A stretch of DNA of 49,186 nucleotides from a virus: IMG/VR virus record IMGVR_UViG_3300009545_000213, positions 1-49,186 of that record; one strand, written 5' to 3'. The position numbers and the translations under genes are program-made. The notes beneath the pieces were generated by a model. It made no database searches and was not told the origin of the DNA. It saw only the letters and a list, made by a program, of their open reading frames with translations. Each line of letters opens with the position of its first letter. The first letter of the stretch is position 1. Shown piece after piece: positions 24,227 through 32,477 of this stretch.

Positions 24227-25911
24227 GCAGCAGCCCCGCCCATTGCGGCCTGTACGCTCTGCGCCGCGTCACCCGCGCCCTTGACCGCCGTTCCCATCCG
24301 GGTTGCCACGTCCGCACCAGTTGCCAATTGCTGGGCGGCAGCGGCGGCCTGCTGTTCCTGCTGTGCGTTGGCCTTGAGTTGGCTCGATTGCTCAACCGGG
24401 ACAACCCATTTAGCTGGGACAATGCCGCCCAAGGCATCCCGGAAGGCGGTATCAACGTCAACGTCATATCGGACGTTCGGATCAATCTGCATGGCTTGGG
24501 CCAACAATTGAGCCGCTTGCGAGAACGCAGTGGACTTCAAGCGATCGTTCGACGCCTGTAGCGGGCTTTCAAACTGCCAGTTAATCTCACGGCCCTTGAG
24601 AACCGGGGGCATGTCATCGAACGAGCCGAACAGGCCAAGATCCATCGAAACATTCCAAGTCTGCTCGCACAGACCGCCGTTGTACTCGACTTCCATCGGC
24701 TCAAATAAGGGAAGTGCCCTTCGGATATATTCTTCAACCCTTTGCTGGGTTTCATAGGCGGTCATCTTGTCGCCGCCTTGAGCCTCGGGCAGGTTAATGA
24801 CATTCAGAAAGAACGCCTCCGAGATCATCTTCTCGATCTTGTCTTCGCGAGCATCGCCCCAATTCAGGTCTCCGGGCGGTCCCATCAGGCGCTCCAGCGC
24901 CGCACCGCCGCGCTCGTCATACTCGGGGTCAACCCAGGTGATACCGCCCGCGAACGCGTTCACACCACCTTGAACCGCCTCGGAGGTTGCCTTCATCGGA
25001 GGATCGACCGCCTTCTGTCCGGCCTCCAGAAGTGTTAGCGTGATCTGTTGCAGCAACCTCGCATCAGGCAGGGCGACGACGGTTGCCGGAGAGAATGCAT
25101 AGGGCGAGCCAGCGACCGTGACCCATCTCGGGATGACGTAGTTTGAGCGTTTAGCCGGCTTCTCTTCCAGAACCGTGTCATGCTCTACGTCGATATAGAG
25201 CGAGACAAACGGGAATCGGGAAGCATTCTTCGGCTTGACCTCAAGGTCATACTGATCCGCCGGCAGGATGATGTGCCGACATTTGACTTCGCGATATGGC
25301 TCCTTGTCTACCATCTTCCGAACCGCTGGATGAACGGTCTTCGGGAACAGCCGCATCAAAGACCGCGCTTCCAGCATCCAATTGCGGTGCACGGTATCAA
25401 TGACGAGTTCGGAGTTCTCGCACCACGCCAGGTCTTTAAGATGCCAGTTACGATATAGAATCCCATCGCCATAGGCATTTGGATCAACCGATATTACCGT
25501 CTGCCCGAAAGCAATAAAATCGTTGTCGCCTTGCTTCGTGGCCCGAATGAACTGGGAACGCTGATCGTACATCGCGCGCCGCATGACATCGGACTTCGCG
25601 TCCAGCCATTGCTTTGCGCTTGCGTTGTTGTTGATATCCTCATCGCCCGTTCGGGCGTGAAACCACGCCGTTCCCCTGGGTCGAAGCATGGAAGACAGCG
25701 AATTGCCCAAATCGCGATGGGCCAGGATCGGCCGACCCGTCATCAGGTTATTGGCGAACTCCTCGCCCAAATTGATCTGCCGCGTGAAATCGGCCCTGAT
25801 GGGATAGAAATTCTCAGCCATTGTCTGCCACAGGGACAGCAACGGTTGGCGCTTTGTGAACAGCCGGTCTCCCTGCTCTACCAGTTCACGAACACGCGCC
25901 TTGCTTGCCAT
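24223..25911 (-). CDS. Portal (head-tail connector) protein, 562 aa
   Basis: The sequence LVEQGDRLFTKRQPLLSLWQ, then SSMLRPRGTAWFHART, TVVALPDARLLQQITLTLLE and NLPEAQGGDKMTAYETQQRV matches T7 gp8-type portals, and the length is close to that of T7 gp8 (536). Twelve copies form the ring through which terminase loads DNA. The C-terminal 70 residues are Gln/Ala-rich helix. It contains the source copy of the 25-bp repeat at 24926. Confidence 0.9.
   Translation of the reverse strand: MASKARVRELVEQGDRLFTKRQPLLSLWQTMAENFYPIRADFTRQINLGEEFANNLMTGRPILAHRDLGNSLSSMLRPRGTAWFHARTGDEDINNNASAKQWLDAKSDVMRRAMYDQRSQFIRATKQGDNDFIAFGQTVISVDPNAYGDGILYRNWHLKDLAWCENSELVIDTVHRNWMLEARSLMRLFPKTVHPAVRKMVDKEPYREVKCRHIILPADQYDLEVKPKNASRFPFVSLYIDVEHDTVLEEKPAKRSNYVIPRWVTVAGSPYAFSPATVVALPDARLLQQITLTLLEAGQKAVDPPMKATSEAVQGGVNAFAGGITWVDPEYDERGGAALERLMGPPGDLNWGDAREDKIEKMISEAFFLNVINLPEAQGGDKMTAYETQQRVEEYIRRALPLFEPMEVEYNGGLCEQTWNVSMDLGLFGSFDDMPPVLKGREINWQFESPLQASNDRLKSTAFSQAAQLLAQAMQIDPNVRYDVDVDTAFRDALGGIVPAKWVVPVEQSSQLKANAQQEQQAAAAAQQLATGADVATRMGTAVKGAGDAAQSVQAAMGGAAA
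24926..24950. repeat. 25-bp direct repeat, copy 2 (within portal gene)
   Basis: Identical to 24042-24066. Here it is part of the portal sequence NAFAGGITWVDPEYDERGG, where it reads naturally into flanking portal residues, so this is probably the source copy. Confidence 0.85.
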
Positions 25912-26121
25912 TTAGGTGCCGGCACCTAGCGACGTTGAGTTATAGTCGCCTCCGGTCGTCCTGTCTTTGGGAGCGGTCAGGATCGTTGACGACCGACCAG
26001 CCCGAGCCAGGATATCGGCCTGGGCCTTGCGTTTGGCTTCAAGCACCGCTGCCGATTGATCATCCGGCATAGGGGCGGGAGCCTGGGGAGTTGGCATTTT
26101 TGGAGCGAATAGACCTGACAT
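25912..26121 (-). CDS. Small conserved protein before portal, 69 aa
   Basis: The Pro-rich start (MSGLFAPKMPTPQAPAPMP) followed by a charged helix and ARAGRSSTILTAP is a pattern that recurs in podoviral genes between the large terminase and portal. It may be a minor head protein. The start overlaps the terminase stop. Confidence 0.72.
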   Translation of the reverse strand: MSGLFAPKMPTPQAPAPMPDDQSAAVLEAKRKAQADILARAGRSSTILTAPKDRTTGGDYNSTSLGAGT

Positions 26122-27686
26122 CAGCGTCTCTTCTTCATGTGAGAAAACCCAAGATTTGCGGTCGTCTGCCGAGGCCCCGAATTGAGAGCCCGCTTGACTG
26201 CTGCGTTACCCTCGCTCAGGCACATCACCACGGCGTCACCCTTGCCAGGCGAGCGCCCAAGTCGTTTACGAAGGTCGTCCTTGCTTTCGATCAGGATACC
26301 CCGAGCAGCGACTTCATAAGTCGGCGCAGCCAGATCAGCCCTAAGCTCAGGATCAGGCGGAAGACAAATAACCGAGCCGCCCACCTGATCGGGGTCGAGT
26401 TCTTCCCGAAACTTCCACCAGGCTTCCGCCCGCTTGTTGGCAAACTTGAGCTGACCGTCCTTTGTGTGCTTGTTGGACGATGAAGCGCCATTGAACCCGA
26501 TATGAGGGATGTTGTTGTCCTTCAGTCGAAGTGTAACGGCTCCGCCATAGCCCCCACCGACATCGACCACGATCGGGGCGTTGTCCCTCCGGTGCGAGAT
26601 AATCATCCCAGCACTGCGAGACCCGTCCGCCGTTTCCTCGCCCTTTTCCGAGATCATTTCGGCGTACCAGCCGCCATGTCGTCTTGCGAGTTCGGCGCTA
26701 TCCGCCCCGCCCCCGGCGGGATCGAATGCCATCGCGGTCATATTGAACGTCTTGAAGCCGTCCGGCTTCCATCTTGCCTGCGCCTCTACAATCCATTGGG
26801 TGGGGATGACCTGAAAATCGGCATCCGACCGCATCGCCATGAAGTTGCCGTCGCGAACGGCAGACCGTAACGGCTCAGGCAACCCATCCAGATTGGCCTG
26901 GTAATTCGTGTTGATGAGGAATGGATTGTCCTTTAGCGCCGCAGGAATGAAGGTCCGCGACATCGGGACCAGTTTCCGACCATCGATCTCAACCGGCGTT
27001 GAGTCTTCAACCTCTAAATCTGTTCCGTCCGGCGCGGTTACGAACCACCTCAGTTCACCATGTTTTGCGGGCTTAGGGTGTGTAATGTCCAGCCACGGAC
27101 GGAACATGCGGATGATCCAGTCGCCATCCGCGTTCAGCGGAGGGTTGGACCCAAGTATTGCCCTTACTCTTTGCCCCTCGGTCGTCGAACGAAGCCAGCC
27201 AAGATGAAATCGGATTTGGCTTTCGAGAAACTGGGTTGCCTCATCGAAGTATTTGAAATCGAAGGCGTGGCCTTGCCAGTCCTCCTCGTCGCCGGCGTGT
27301 TGGTTGCCGGCGAACTGGATGTATCGCCCGTCATTTGTTCTAAGCAGTGGCGGCGGGGAGCCGTTAAAGCCATCCCGCGTTCCGTTGATCTGGATTGCAC
27401 GTTCCGTCAACGCGCTCAGATTGGCGTATTTTCGCCGCATGATGAGCGAGCGCTGATGAGCGGTAAAAGCTAGCCCAAGTCCTAGGTCCGACTTACCGCC
27501 GCCGCCCTGCCCTCCGTAGAGCAGAACGTCAGCCAGGCAGAAGTACGCGTCGGTCTGTGGTCCAGGATTCGGCACCCACCTCATATTAGCCGTTGCGGCG
27601 ATAGCGTCCGCTACAACGGCCTTCTTGTCGTCAACCGATAAGCCCCCTAGCTTCTGGGTTATTTCCTCAAGAAGCGTAAGGGTCAT
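26121..27686 (-). CDS. terL: Terminase large subunit, 521 aa
   Basis: Walker A GGQGGGGKSD at 58-67 and Walker B FDFKYFDEA at 142-150 identify the packaging ATPase. The C-terminal nuclease half holds AFDPAGGGADSAE and IVVDVGGGYGG, with acidic residues placed for RNase H-like metal binding. It cuts concatemeric DNA and pumps it through the portal. The small subunit is encoded upstream at 29095-29514, separated by two unusual structural-type genes. Confidence 0.93.
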   Translation of the reverse strand: MTLTLLEEITQKLGGLSVDDKKAVVADAIAATANMRWVPNPGPQTDAYFCLADVLLYGGQGGGGKSDLGLGLAFTAHQRSLIMRRKYANLSALTERAIQINGTRDGFNGSPPPLLRTNDGRYIQFAGNQHAGDEEDWQGHAFDFKYFDEATQFLESQIRFHLGWLRSTTEGQRVRAILGSNPPLNADGDWIIRMFRPWLDITHPKPAKHGELRWFVTAPDGTDLEVEDSTPVEIDGRKLVPMSRTFIPAALKDNPFLINTNYQANLDGLPEPLRSAVRDGNFMAMRSDADFQVIPTQWIVEAQARWKPDGFKTFNMTAMAFDPAGGGADSAELARRHGGWYAEMISEKGEETADGSRSAGMIISHRRDNAPIVVDVGGGYGGAVTLRLKDNNIPHIGFNGASSSNKHTKDGQLKFANKRAEAWWKFREELDPDQVGGSVICLPPDPELRADLAAPTYEVAARGILIESKDDLRKRLGRSPGKGDAVVMCLSEGNAAVKRALNSGPRQTTANLGFSHMKKRR

Positions 27687-27700
27687 GCAGTCAGCTAAGG

Positions 27701-28657
27701 TTAGCTATCAACCGCCGGGATAACAAAGCCCGTCGCGCCGACCACGCCGGAGACGCGGTTTTCGAACGGGAAAAGGCCAACCGTAGTTGTGAACAGTTTG
27801 TCGCTCGACGTTAGCAACGTCCCGGCATAATTGCGATAGACCACACCCGTCGAGGACGCACCAACATCCAGCAACGAGCCGGCCGTACAAGCGGTTTGCT
27901 TGGTGATGACGACATTTTCTCCGCAGTCAAGGTTGGTGCAGGCGCCCGTGGTCATCTTGAGCAAGCTGGACGTGTCAACCGCGTGGTTGTGAATGATGCG
28001 ATTGCGGCGCAAGATAACCCCATCAAGTGCGTCGGCCGAGAGAAAGAACGAGCTGATCGAGGTGACGCCGAGGCCCTTCCAAATATTGTCCTGGGCGTTC
28101 AGGCGGTCAGTGGTGTTTGCCGCGCCAGTGCCCTTGACGATGTTCAGGAAGTTCAGAACGCTGGATGTCTCGCGGAACTCGCAGCCATAGAGGGAGAACG
28201 CTTTGGCGGTCGAGAGCGTGAAACATGCCGCGATTGACAAGAAGTTCGCCACGAAAACCATGTTTTCGAAGCTGTTGCTTGCCGCCGAAACCGCAATCGA
28301 TGCCGTGTTCGCCGTGTCGAGCGTAATGGTCGGGCGCGCGTCGCCCTCGCCAAGACCGATGATGCGGATGCCTGCCTTTGTGCATGAAAGACCCGTGGTG
28401 GCGTGTGAGATGCTTTCCGTATGGCCGGGCATGACAATGATCGTGTCACCCACGCCCGCCGTACAAAGCGCGTAAGCTGCCTTGATCGTGGCTACCGCCG
28501 TCGAGGGAGAACGGCCTTCCGAGCCTGCCACATTGGAGTCCACATAGAAGGCCGTGCCGCGACCGAGCGCGGCGGGGATGCGTCCAACGGGGGTGCCGTC
28601 AAACAGAAGACCATTCTCGTCAAAACCAAATTTCTTGCCGCGAATTGAAACGTACAT
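27701..28657 (-). CDS. Beta-helix (pectate-lyase-like) protein between terminase genes, 318 aa
   Basis: After an N-terminal part (YVSIRGKKFGFDENGLLFDG) the sequence has the rhythm of a right-handed parallel beta-helix: GDTIIVMPGHTES, IRIIGLGEGDARPTITLDT, NSFENMVFVANF, FSLYGCEFRE, GVILRRNRIIHNHA, each about one coil. Such folds form tailspikes, head fibres and polysaccharide lyases. Its place between small and large terminase is unusual for a tail fibre and rather suggests a head-attached fibre. No catalytic residues could be assigned. Confidence 0.72.
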   Translation of the reverse strand: MYVSIRGKKFGFDENGLLFDGTPVGRIPAALGRGTAFYVDSNVAGSEGRSPSTAVATIKAAYALCTAGVGDTIIVMPGHTESISHATTGLSCTKAGIRIIGLGEGDARPTITLDTANTASIAVSAASNSFENMVFVANFLSIAACFTLSTAKAFSLYGCEFRETSSVLNFLNIVKGTGAANTTDRLNAQDNIWKGLGVTSISSFFLSADALDGVILRRNRIIHNHAVDTSSLLKMTTGACTNLDCGENVVITKQTACTAGSLLDVGASSTGVVYRNYAGTLLTSSDKLFTTTVGLFPFENRVSGVVGATGFVIPAVDS

Positions 28658-28714
28658 TGGTATGATTCCTTGCTTTTAGCTGTTGCTAGTGGAGGTGGGC
28701 GGGATGCCCGGTAG

Positions 28715-29035
28715 TTACGCGGTGATGATGGAAATCTTGACGCCCGCAGCCATGGGCACGTCAAAATATTCTGGCGAACTGGCAATGATCTTGATGCCGT
28801 TTGAAGTGGTGGCCACGTCCCCCAATGGACTCGCGGCGCCAGATTTGTAGAGCTTGAACCAGCAATCCGTGTCGGATAGAAGCCGAACCCCGATCGTCGC
28901 ATTATCGAGAGCGTTTGCCGTCTCTGCGTGCGTCGAACTGATCGTGACGTTCTGCGGCGCGTTGCCGGGCAGCTTCGCCACCTGATCCCGGTTATTCCCG
29001 GAGGCGTAGTATTCCCAGACTTGGCAGGTGCCCAT
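28715..29035 (-). CDS. Hypothetical virion-associated protein, 106 aa
   Basis: The ATG at 29035 has GGAG 5 nt upstream; a second ATG lies at 29053. The product is beta-rich (VWEYYASGNNRDQVAKLPGN, ending in PMAAGVKISIITA) and could be a head decoration or fibre-base protein, given its neighbour, the beta-helix protein. No family recognised. Confidence 0.65.
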   Translation of the reverse strand: MGTCQVWEYYASGNNRDQVAKLPGNAPQNVTISSTHAETANALDNATIGVRLLSDTDCWFKLYKSGAASPLGDVATTSNGIKIIASSPEYFDVPMAAGVKISIITA

Positions 29036-29094
29036 GATGTCTCCAAACGACAAAACCGCCCGAAGGCGGCGTCAGGTCAGCTATTTTCGATTGT

Positions 29095-29514
29095 CTAGTG
29101 CGTGGTCGGCTGGGTAGCCTTGGCCAAGGTAAAAGCTATCCGTCTTGCCGCTTCCGTGTCTGACAGATCAACCGTCTCAATCGGGCCACCGTCTTTGCCG
29201 GTATGTTCGTTAATGACCTTATCGGCCCAATCTTCTGCAGCTCGGTTCTTCAGCCCAAAGATTGCCGCAGTAGCATTGCCGCCGCCTTCTCTTGCGACCT
29301 TTACCAGAATCGACTCCCAAAGAGCGGTCGCTTTGGCTTGCCCAATCTTTAAGGCGTCCGAAAATTCAGGGATTTCCTCGGCCCATTTGAAGACCGTGGA
29401 CCTGGCGACGCCGATATGGCCGGCAAATGCCGTGACCGAATGACCACCTGCCAAGAACTCAATTACCTCGTTGCAGTAAGCATCCGAGTATTTGGAGGGG
29501 CGACCGGCACTCAT
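29095..29514 (-). CDS. terS: Terminase small subunit, 139 aa
   Basis: MSAGRPSKYSDAYCNEVIEF followed by a helix-turn-helix (HSVTAFAGHIGVARSTVFKW) and AEEIPEFSDALKIGQA is the typical N-terminal DNA-binding region of TerS proteins, followed by an oligomerising helix (FGLKNRAAEDWADKV). It should recognise the packaging site. It is the first gene of the leftward virion module. Confidence 0.85.
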   Translation of the reverse strand: MSAGRPSKYSDAYCNEVIEFLAGGHSVTAFAGHIGVARSTVFKWAEEIPEFSDALKIGQAKATALWESILVKVAREGGGNATAAIFGLKNRAAEDWADKVINEHTGKDGGPIETVDLSDTEAARRIAFTLAKATQPTTH

Positions 29515-29528
29515 GACGTATCCTAGGG

Positions 29529-29699
29529 CTAGGCCCCATCTCTCTCAGGAGCGGCATATTCGCTCGGTGCGGTGTCTGGGAATGGCTCGGGGTAGATGAC
29601 TGCTCTCATGAGGTCTTCAGCCAGTTGGACGAGATGCTGGTATTTGGCCGTGTAGTTCCTGTCTCTGGCCTTGAAATCGGCGTAGATGACAGTGCCCAT
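29529..29699 (-). CDS. Small hypothetical protein, 56 aa
   Basis: The ATG at 29699 opens a frame (MGTVIYADFKARDRNYTAKY..., then LVQLAEDLMRAVIYPEPFP) that fills the space between the small terminase gene and the next early gene. The amphipathic helical middle and sensible codon use support it. AGGGA lies about 9 nt upstream of the start. Between 29700 and the next gene there is an 8-bp GC-rich hairpin (29724-29731 with 29743-29750), possibly a weak terminator. Confidence 0.55.
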   Translation of the reverse strand: MGTVIYADFKARDRNYTAKYQHLVQLAEDLMRAVIYPEPFPDTAPSEYAAPERDGA

Positions 29700-29806
29700 G
29701 AGGAGCCGTCCCTTAAACGACTTCGCCCGCCTCGATTTCTCGGGCGGGCGCGCAAATCACGATGATGCCTGATTTGGGGTGATTTCTGACGGGATGTCAA
29801 GAACGC

Positions 29807-30421
29807 TCATGAAATCCCCCACAGCTTCGCTAGCTTCCGTGCGCTCTCCCGAACAACCCGCTCCGCTCCATCCCTTGCCGATGTTCTCGAAGGCCCCAAA
29901 CCAACCGACCAGCCGGCGATATCCAGCGGATTGTCAGCGAACAGCACGTTCTCCACGATGATATGAGGCTTCCAGCCGAGTAAGGCCCGAGCATCCCGAA
30001 ATTGCTTCCGGTGATGTGCCTGGCGCTCGGTCTTGGCCATGCCGGACATTGACGATGGATCTGACGCGAATATCCGGTTTAGATCGACGCTGCCGATCGA
30101 CGGCTCAAGGCCCGCATTATGCCAATGGTGCCTGTAGCGTTGCAGGGCGGTGTATTCCGATCGGATCAATTCCTCAGCCACTCGGGATTTAGCCTGCTTG
30201 GCAAGGCGGCTGTAGAGCCTGTCGATCGCTGAATCGTGGAAGTGATAAACACGGGTACCCTGCTTGTCGTCCCCAACGGAAACGTGCCCCACGGCCTTGG
30301 CAAGGCGTTCCAGCGTAGGTCCGCTCGCCTCGGCATAGGTCGGATTGACCCTCCCCCTCTTCGTCGCCGGCACGCCGACGCGGCGGATGTTCTTAGACAT
30401 GGTGATTGCTGCCCCGTGCAT
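29807..30421 (-). CDS. Hypothetical phage protein, about 204 aa
   Basis: The start is uncertain: ATG at 30454 (overlapping the neighbour), 30421 (with GGGGA 7 nt upstream, chosen here) or 30400. The C-terminal half (YRHHWHNAGLEPSIGSVDLN, FASDPSSMSGMAKTERQAHH) followed by VENVLFADNPLDIAGW and a final ARKLAKLWGI is a layout I recall from rhizobial phage and host proteins of unknown function, somewhat like DUF6456. Role unknown; it lies at the end of the early operon next to terminase. Confidence 0.65.
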   Translation of the reverse strand: MHGAAITMSKNIRRVGVPATKRGRVNPTYAEASGPTLERLAKAVGHVSVGDDKQGTRVYHFHDSAIDRLYSRLAKQAKSRVAEELIRSEYTALQRYRHHWHNAGLEPSIGSVDLNRIFASDPSSMSGMAKTERQAHHRKQFRDARALLGWKPHIIVENVLFADNPLDIAGWSVGLGPSRTSARDGAERVVRESARKLAKLWGIS

Positions 30422-30435
30422 GTTGAAGTCCCCGG

Positions 30436-30699
30436 TTAGCGTGGTGGTGTCCATCGGATATACAGCCGGTGGAATAGGTTGATGACGCGCCAGCCACGCT
30501 CACGGTCTTGTGGCATCCAGAACAATCCGTGCCCATGCTCGCCTCTGCAATATGAGCAAGTGCAACCGCGCGTATGCCTCTCTATGAGAAGCCAAGCGCC
30601 GCGAATTTCCGCCTCGAGAATGTGCCAGAAGGTCTTGTTGGGAAATTGGTCGCCAAAGACAAAACGACGATACCAGGGAACGTTCGGGGAAAAATTCAT
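30436..30699 (-). CDS. Small Cys-containing phage protein, 87 aa
   Basis: Residues 46-51 (CTCSYC) followed by GEHGHG could bind a metal ion. The rest is aromatic and basic (MNFSPNVPWYRRFVFGDQFP). No family recognised. It overlaps the longest form of the next gene by 19 nt. Confidence 0.6.
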   Translation of the reverse strand: MNFSPNVPWYRRFVFGDQFPNKTFWHILEAEIRGAWLLIERHTRGCTCSYCRGEHGHGLFWMPQDRERGWRVINLFHRLYIRWTPPR

Positions 30700-30708
30700 T
30701 TGAAATTC

Positions 30709-31299
30709 CTAAATCGTGCCCGGCGAAAAGCCGCGCTCAATATGATCCTCAAGTTCGGCCTGGTTCTTCGGCTTGAACGCAAGGCCGAAGTGTTGATAGT
30801 GATGCCTGAGCTGATCCTTCGTCGGCGCTGGTTCGAGTACAGTCTTGGCGCCGGGCTCTTCCCCAATTCCCCAATTCGGCCCGTATTTTTCCTTGAGGTG
30901 GTCTAGCGAAGGGCGCTCGCGTTCGACCTCGTCTCTGGCAGCAATCTGCTCCGCAATGCGCTTCTCACGGGCAACGCTCTCCAGTGTTAGCTCATGGGCT
31001 TCCATGCAGGCGTCGGTCACTTCCTTGACCGTTGGCAGCCAGCTTTTGGCGTGCGGCAGGCCCGTCACCGGATGGGTTACCCGCGTGATGATCTCCTCAG
31101 GATAACGCGCCAGCACAGCGGTAATGGCCGCCACGTAAGTCTCTGGATCGTTGGCGTCACCCGTGCGATAGCAGCCGAACAGGAGCCGCGCTCGCTTGGC
31201 CGCGTAGCTCGTCTGGGCCTCTTGGCGGGCCATCGAATCCGGCAATTTTTCGGGCGAGATCGTCAGCGGCTTGAATGATTGCGTTCTTGGGCTTCGCAT
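30709..31299 (-). CDS. Hypothetical replication-module protein, 196 aa
   Basis: The ATG at 31299 has GGGGA 6 nt upstream and overlaps the preceding replication gene by 143 nt in another frame; an ATG at 31233 would shorten the overlap to 77 nt. The central part (RARLLFGCYRTGDANDPETY, then ITAVLARYPEEIITRVTHPV and KSWLPTVKEVTDACM) resembles proteins next to replication initiators in rhizobial phages, and a helicase-loader-like role is possible but unproven. The C-terminus is charged. Confidence 0.68.
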   Translation of the reverse strand: MRSPRTQSFKPLTISPEKLPDSMARQEAQTSYAAKRARLLFGCYRTGDANDPETYVAAITAVLARYPEEIITRVTHPVTGLPHAKSWLPTVKEVTDACMEAHELTLESVAREKRIAEQIAARDEVERERPSLDHLKEKYGPNWGIGEEPGAKTVLEPAPTKDQLRHHYQHFGLAFKPKNQAELEDHIERGFSPGTI

Positions 31300-31990
31300 C
31301 CAAATTCCCCTTGGTTTTCAGGCTTGCAACTATCCATGCCGATGGATCGGCTACCCGGTTTCGGTCGGCGTCCTCGATCAATCCGAGAACCACAACGGCG
31401 TCATCTCCGGCTGCTTTCAGGCACTTCCCGACGAACGATCGACAGGCGTCAGGGCCTTTTCCGGTGATCCTGCCAAGCGTTTTCAGCCCTCGGTCGAACA
31501 GGTCCGCTCGCAGATCGACAGGCGCATCAGCGCCCGAAGCGTTAGCTTCGGAATTACCTTCCCCTCCACTACCTTCCCTTCCATTCCCTTCCGTCGCGAG
31601 CGTTCGTCGATCATTCGTCGAATGCTCGGCGATTTCAGGATTTATCTTTGGTTTAAAGCCATTTATGGGGGCTGGGCATTTCCCAGGCTGAGGCCGGTCG
31701 ATCTTCTGATGCTGCCATCCAGTGATCTGGATAAACTCCCTGCCATCCACTTCGTAGAGCAGGAGCAGACCGTTCGACGACAATTCGTCGATCAATCGTC
31801 GAATGCTCGAAGCGTCTACATCATCGCTCGGGAAAATCTGCGCCTTAATCGATTTGGCAGACAGCGGAAGCCGCCCCAGATCGTCCGCAAAATTCCACAT
31901 GCCGATGAACAGCAACCTGGCGAGCATGGAACATTCCATGACTCGTTCGTTAGTCCAAAATTCCGGCTTGATGGTGCGTATGCGGGCCAT
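31157..31990 (-). CDS. Phage replication initiator-like (replisome organiser) protein, 277 aa
   Basis: The N-terminal 100 residues (ARIRTIKPEFWTNERVMECS, then ARLLFIGMWNFADDLGRLPL, KIDRPQPGKCPAP) are the winged-helix region typical of phage replisome organisers in alphaproteobacterial phages. A Ser/Gly/Glu-rich linker follows, then a helical C-terminal domain (ITGKGPDACRSFVGKCLKAA). It would bind the phage origin and help load the host helicase. The start shares a base with the GapR-like stop (TGATG). Confidence 0.78.
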   Translation of the reverse strand: MARIRTIKPEFWTNERVMECSMLARLLFIGMWNFADDLGRLPLSAKSIKAQIFPSDDVDASSIRRLIDELSSNGLLLLYEVDGREFIQITGWQHQKIDRPQPGKCPAPINGFKPKINPEIAEHSTNDRRTLATEGNGREGSGGEGNSEANASGADAPVDLRADLFDRGLKTLGRITGKGPDACRSFVGKCLKAAGDDAVVVLGLIEDADRNRVADPSAWIVASLKTKGNLDAKPKNAIIQAADDLARKIAGFDGPPRGPDELRGQASAAPVRLLSHG

Positions 31991-32238
31991 CAAATCATCC
32001 CCAAGGCCTGCATATAGCTCTCTAGCACGGCTTCCTGATGGGCACGCTCGTTTGCATCCTGCTTGCGCATCCGTACAATGGTGCGCAGCGCCTTCACGTC
32101 GAATCCAACACCCTTGGCTTCCGCGAAAACGTCCTTGATCTCGTCGGAGATCGCTTTCTTGTCCTCCTCAAGCTTCTCGACGCGCACAACAATCGAACGC
32201 AACTGTTCCTTGCTGTTGTGTCCTGGTTCTTCAGTCAT
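31990..32238 (-). CDS. gapR: GapR-like (DUF2312) nucleoid-associated protein, 82 aa
   Basis: The product (EQLRSIVVRVEKLEEDKKAI, then VFAEAKGVGFDVKALRTIVR, then MRKQDANERAHQEAVLESYM and ending QALGMI) has the complete DUF2312/GapR pattern. GapR of Caulobacter binds overtwisted AT-rich DNA ahead of replication forks and helps topoisomerases and chromosome replication. It is full length, with the coiled coil and basic C-terminal helices intact. It is coupled on both sides (ATGA with the upstream gene, TGATG with the replication initiator). A role in phage replication or interference with host chromosome dynamics is inferred. Confidence 0.88.
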   Translation of the reverse strand: MTEEPGHNSKEQLRSIVVRVEKLEEDKKAISDEIKDVFAEAKGVGFDVKALRTIVRMRKQDANERAHQEAVLESYMQALGMI

Positions 32239-32477
32239 CCTGCCCTCGCTAGATCGTCGCCTAAATCAGCCACGGCGCTCTGTAGCTCCGGGTCTGCTGT
32301 TTCACGTGGAGCATCGAGCCTGAACGGTTTGACCGGCTCTCCCTTGCCCTTCCATTCCATCAATGCCGACCAGAAGCCGTGATGCGTGCCGTCCAATGCG
32401 TTATGACGTATCCAGCCGATGCGCTCGTAGGCGGCTACCTCATGCAAACGGACAAAGTGAAAGATTTTCTCGGTCAT
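32235..32477 (-). CDS. Hypothetical phage protein, 80 aa
   Basis: Product MTEKIFHFVRLHEVAAYERI with WIRHNALDGTHHGFWSALME: a small soluble protein of the kind often seen in rhizobial prophages without known function. Both ends overlap neighbours by ATGA, so it is translated in a chain with the MT-A70 and GapR-like genes. Confidence 0.7.
   Translation of the reverse strand: MTEKIFHFVRLHEVAAYERIGWIRHNALDGTHHGFWSALMEWKGKGEPVKPFRLDAPRETADPELQSAVADLGDDLARAG

Noticed and set aside
29606-29800. 64-aa leftward frame between terminase and early genes
   Set aside because: It is Arg/Ser-rich shadow sequence; the 56-aa frame at 29529-29699 fits the space and looks like protein.
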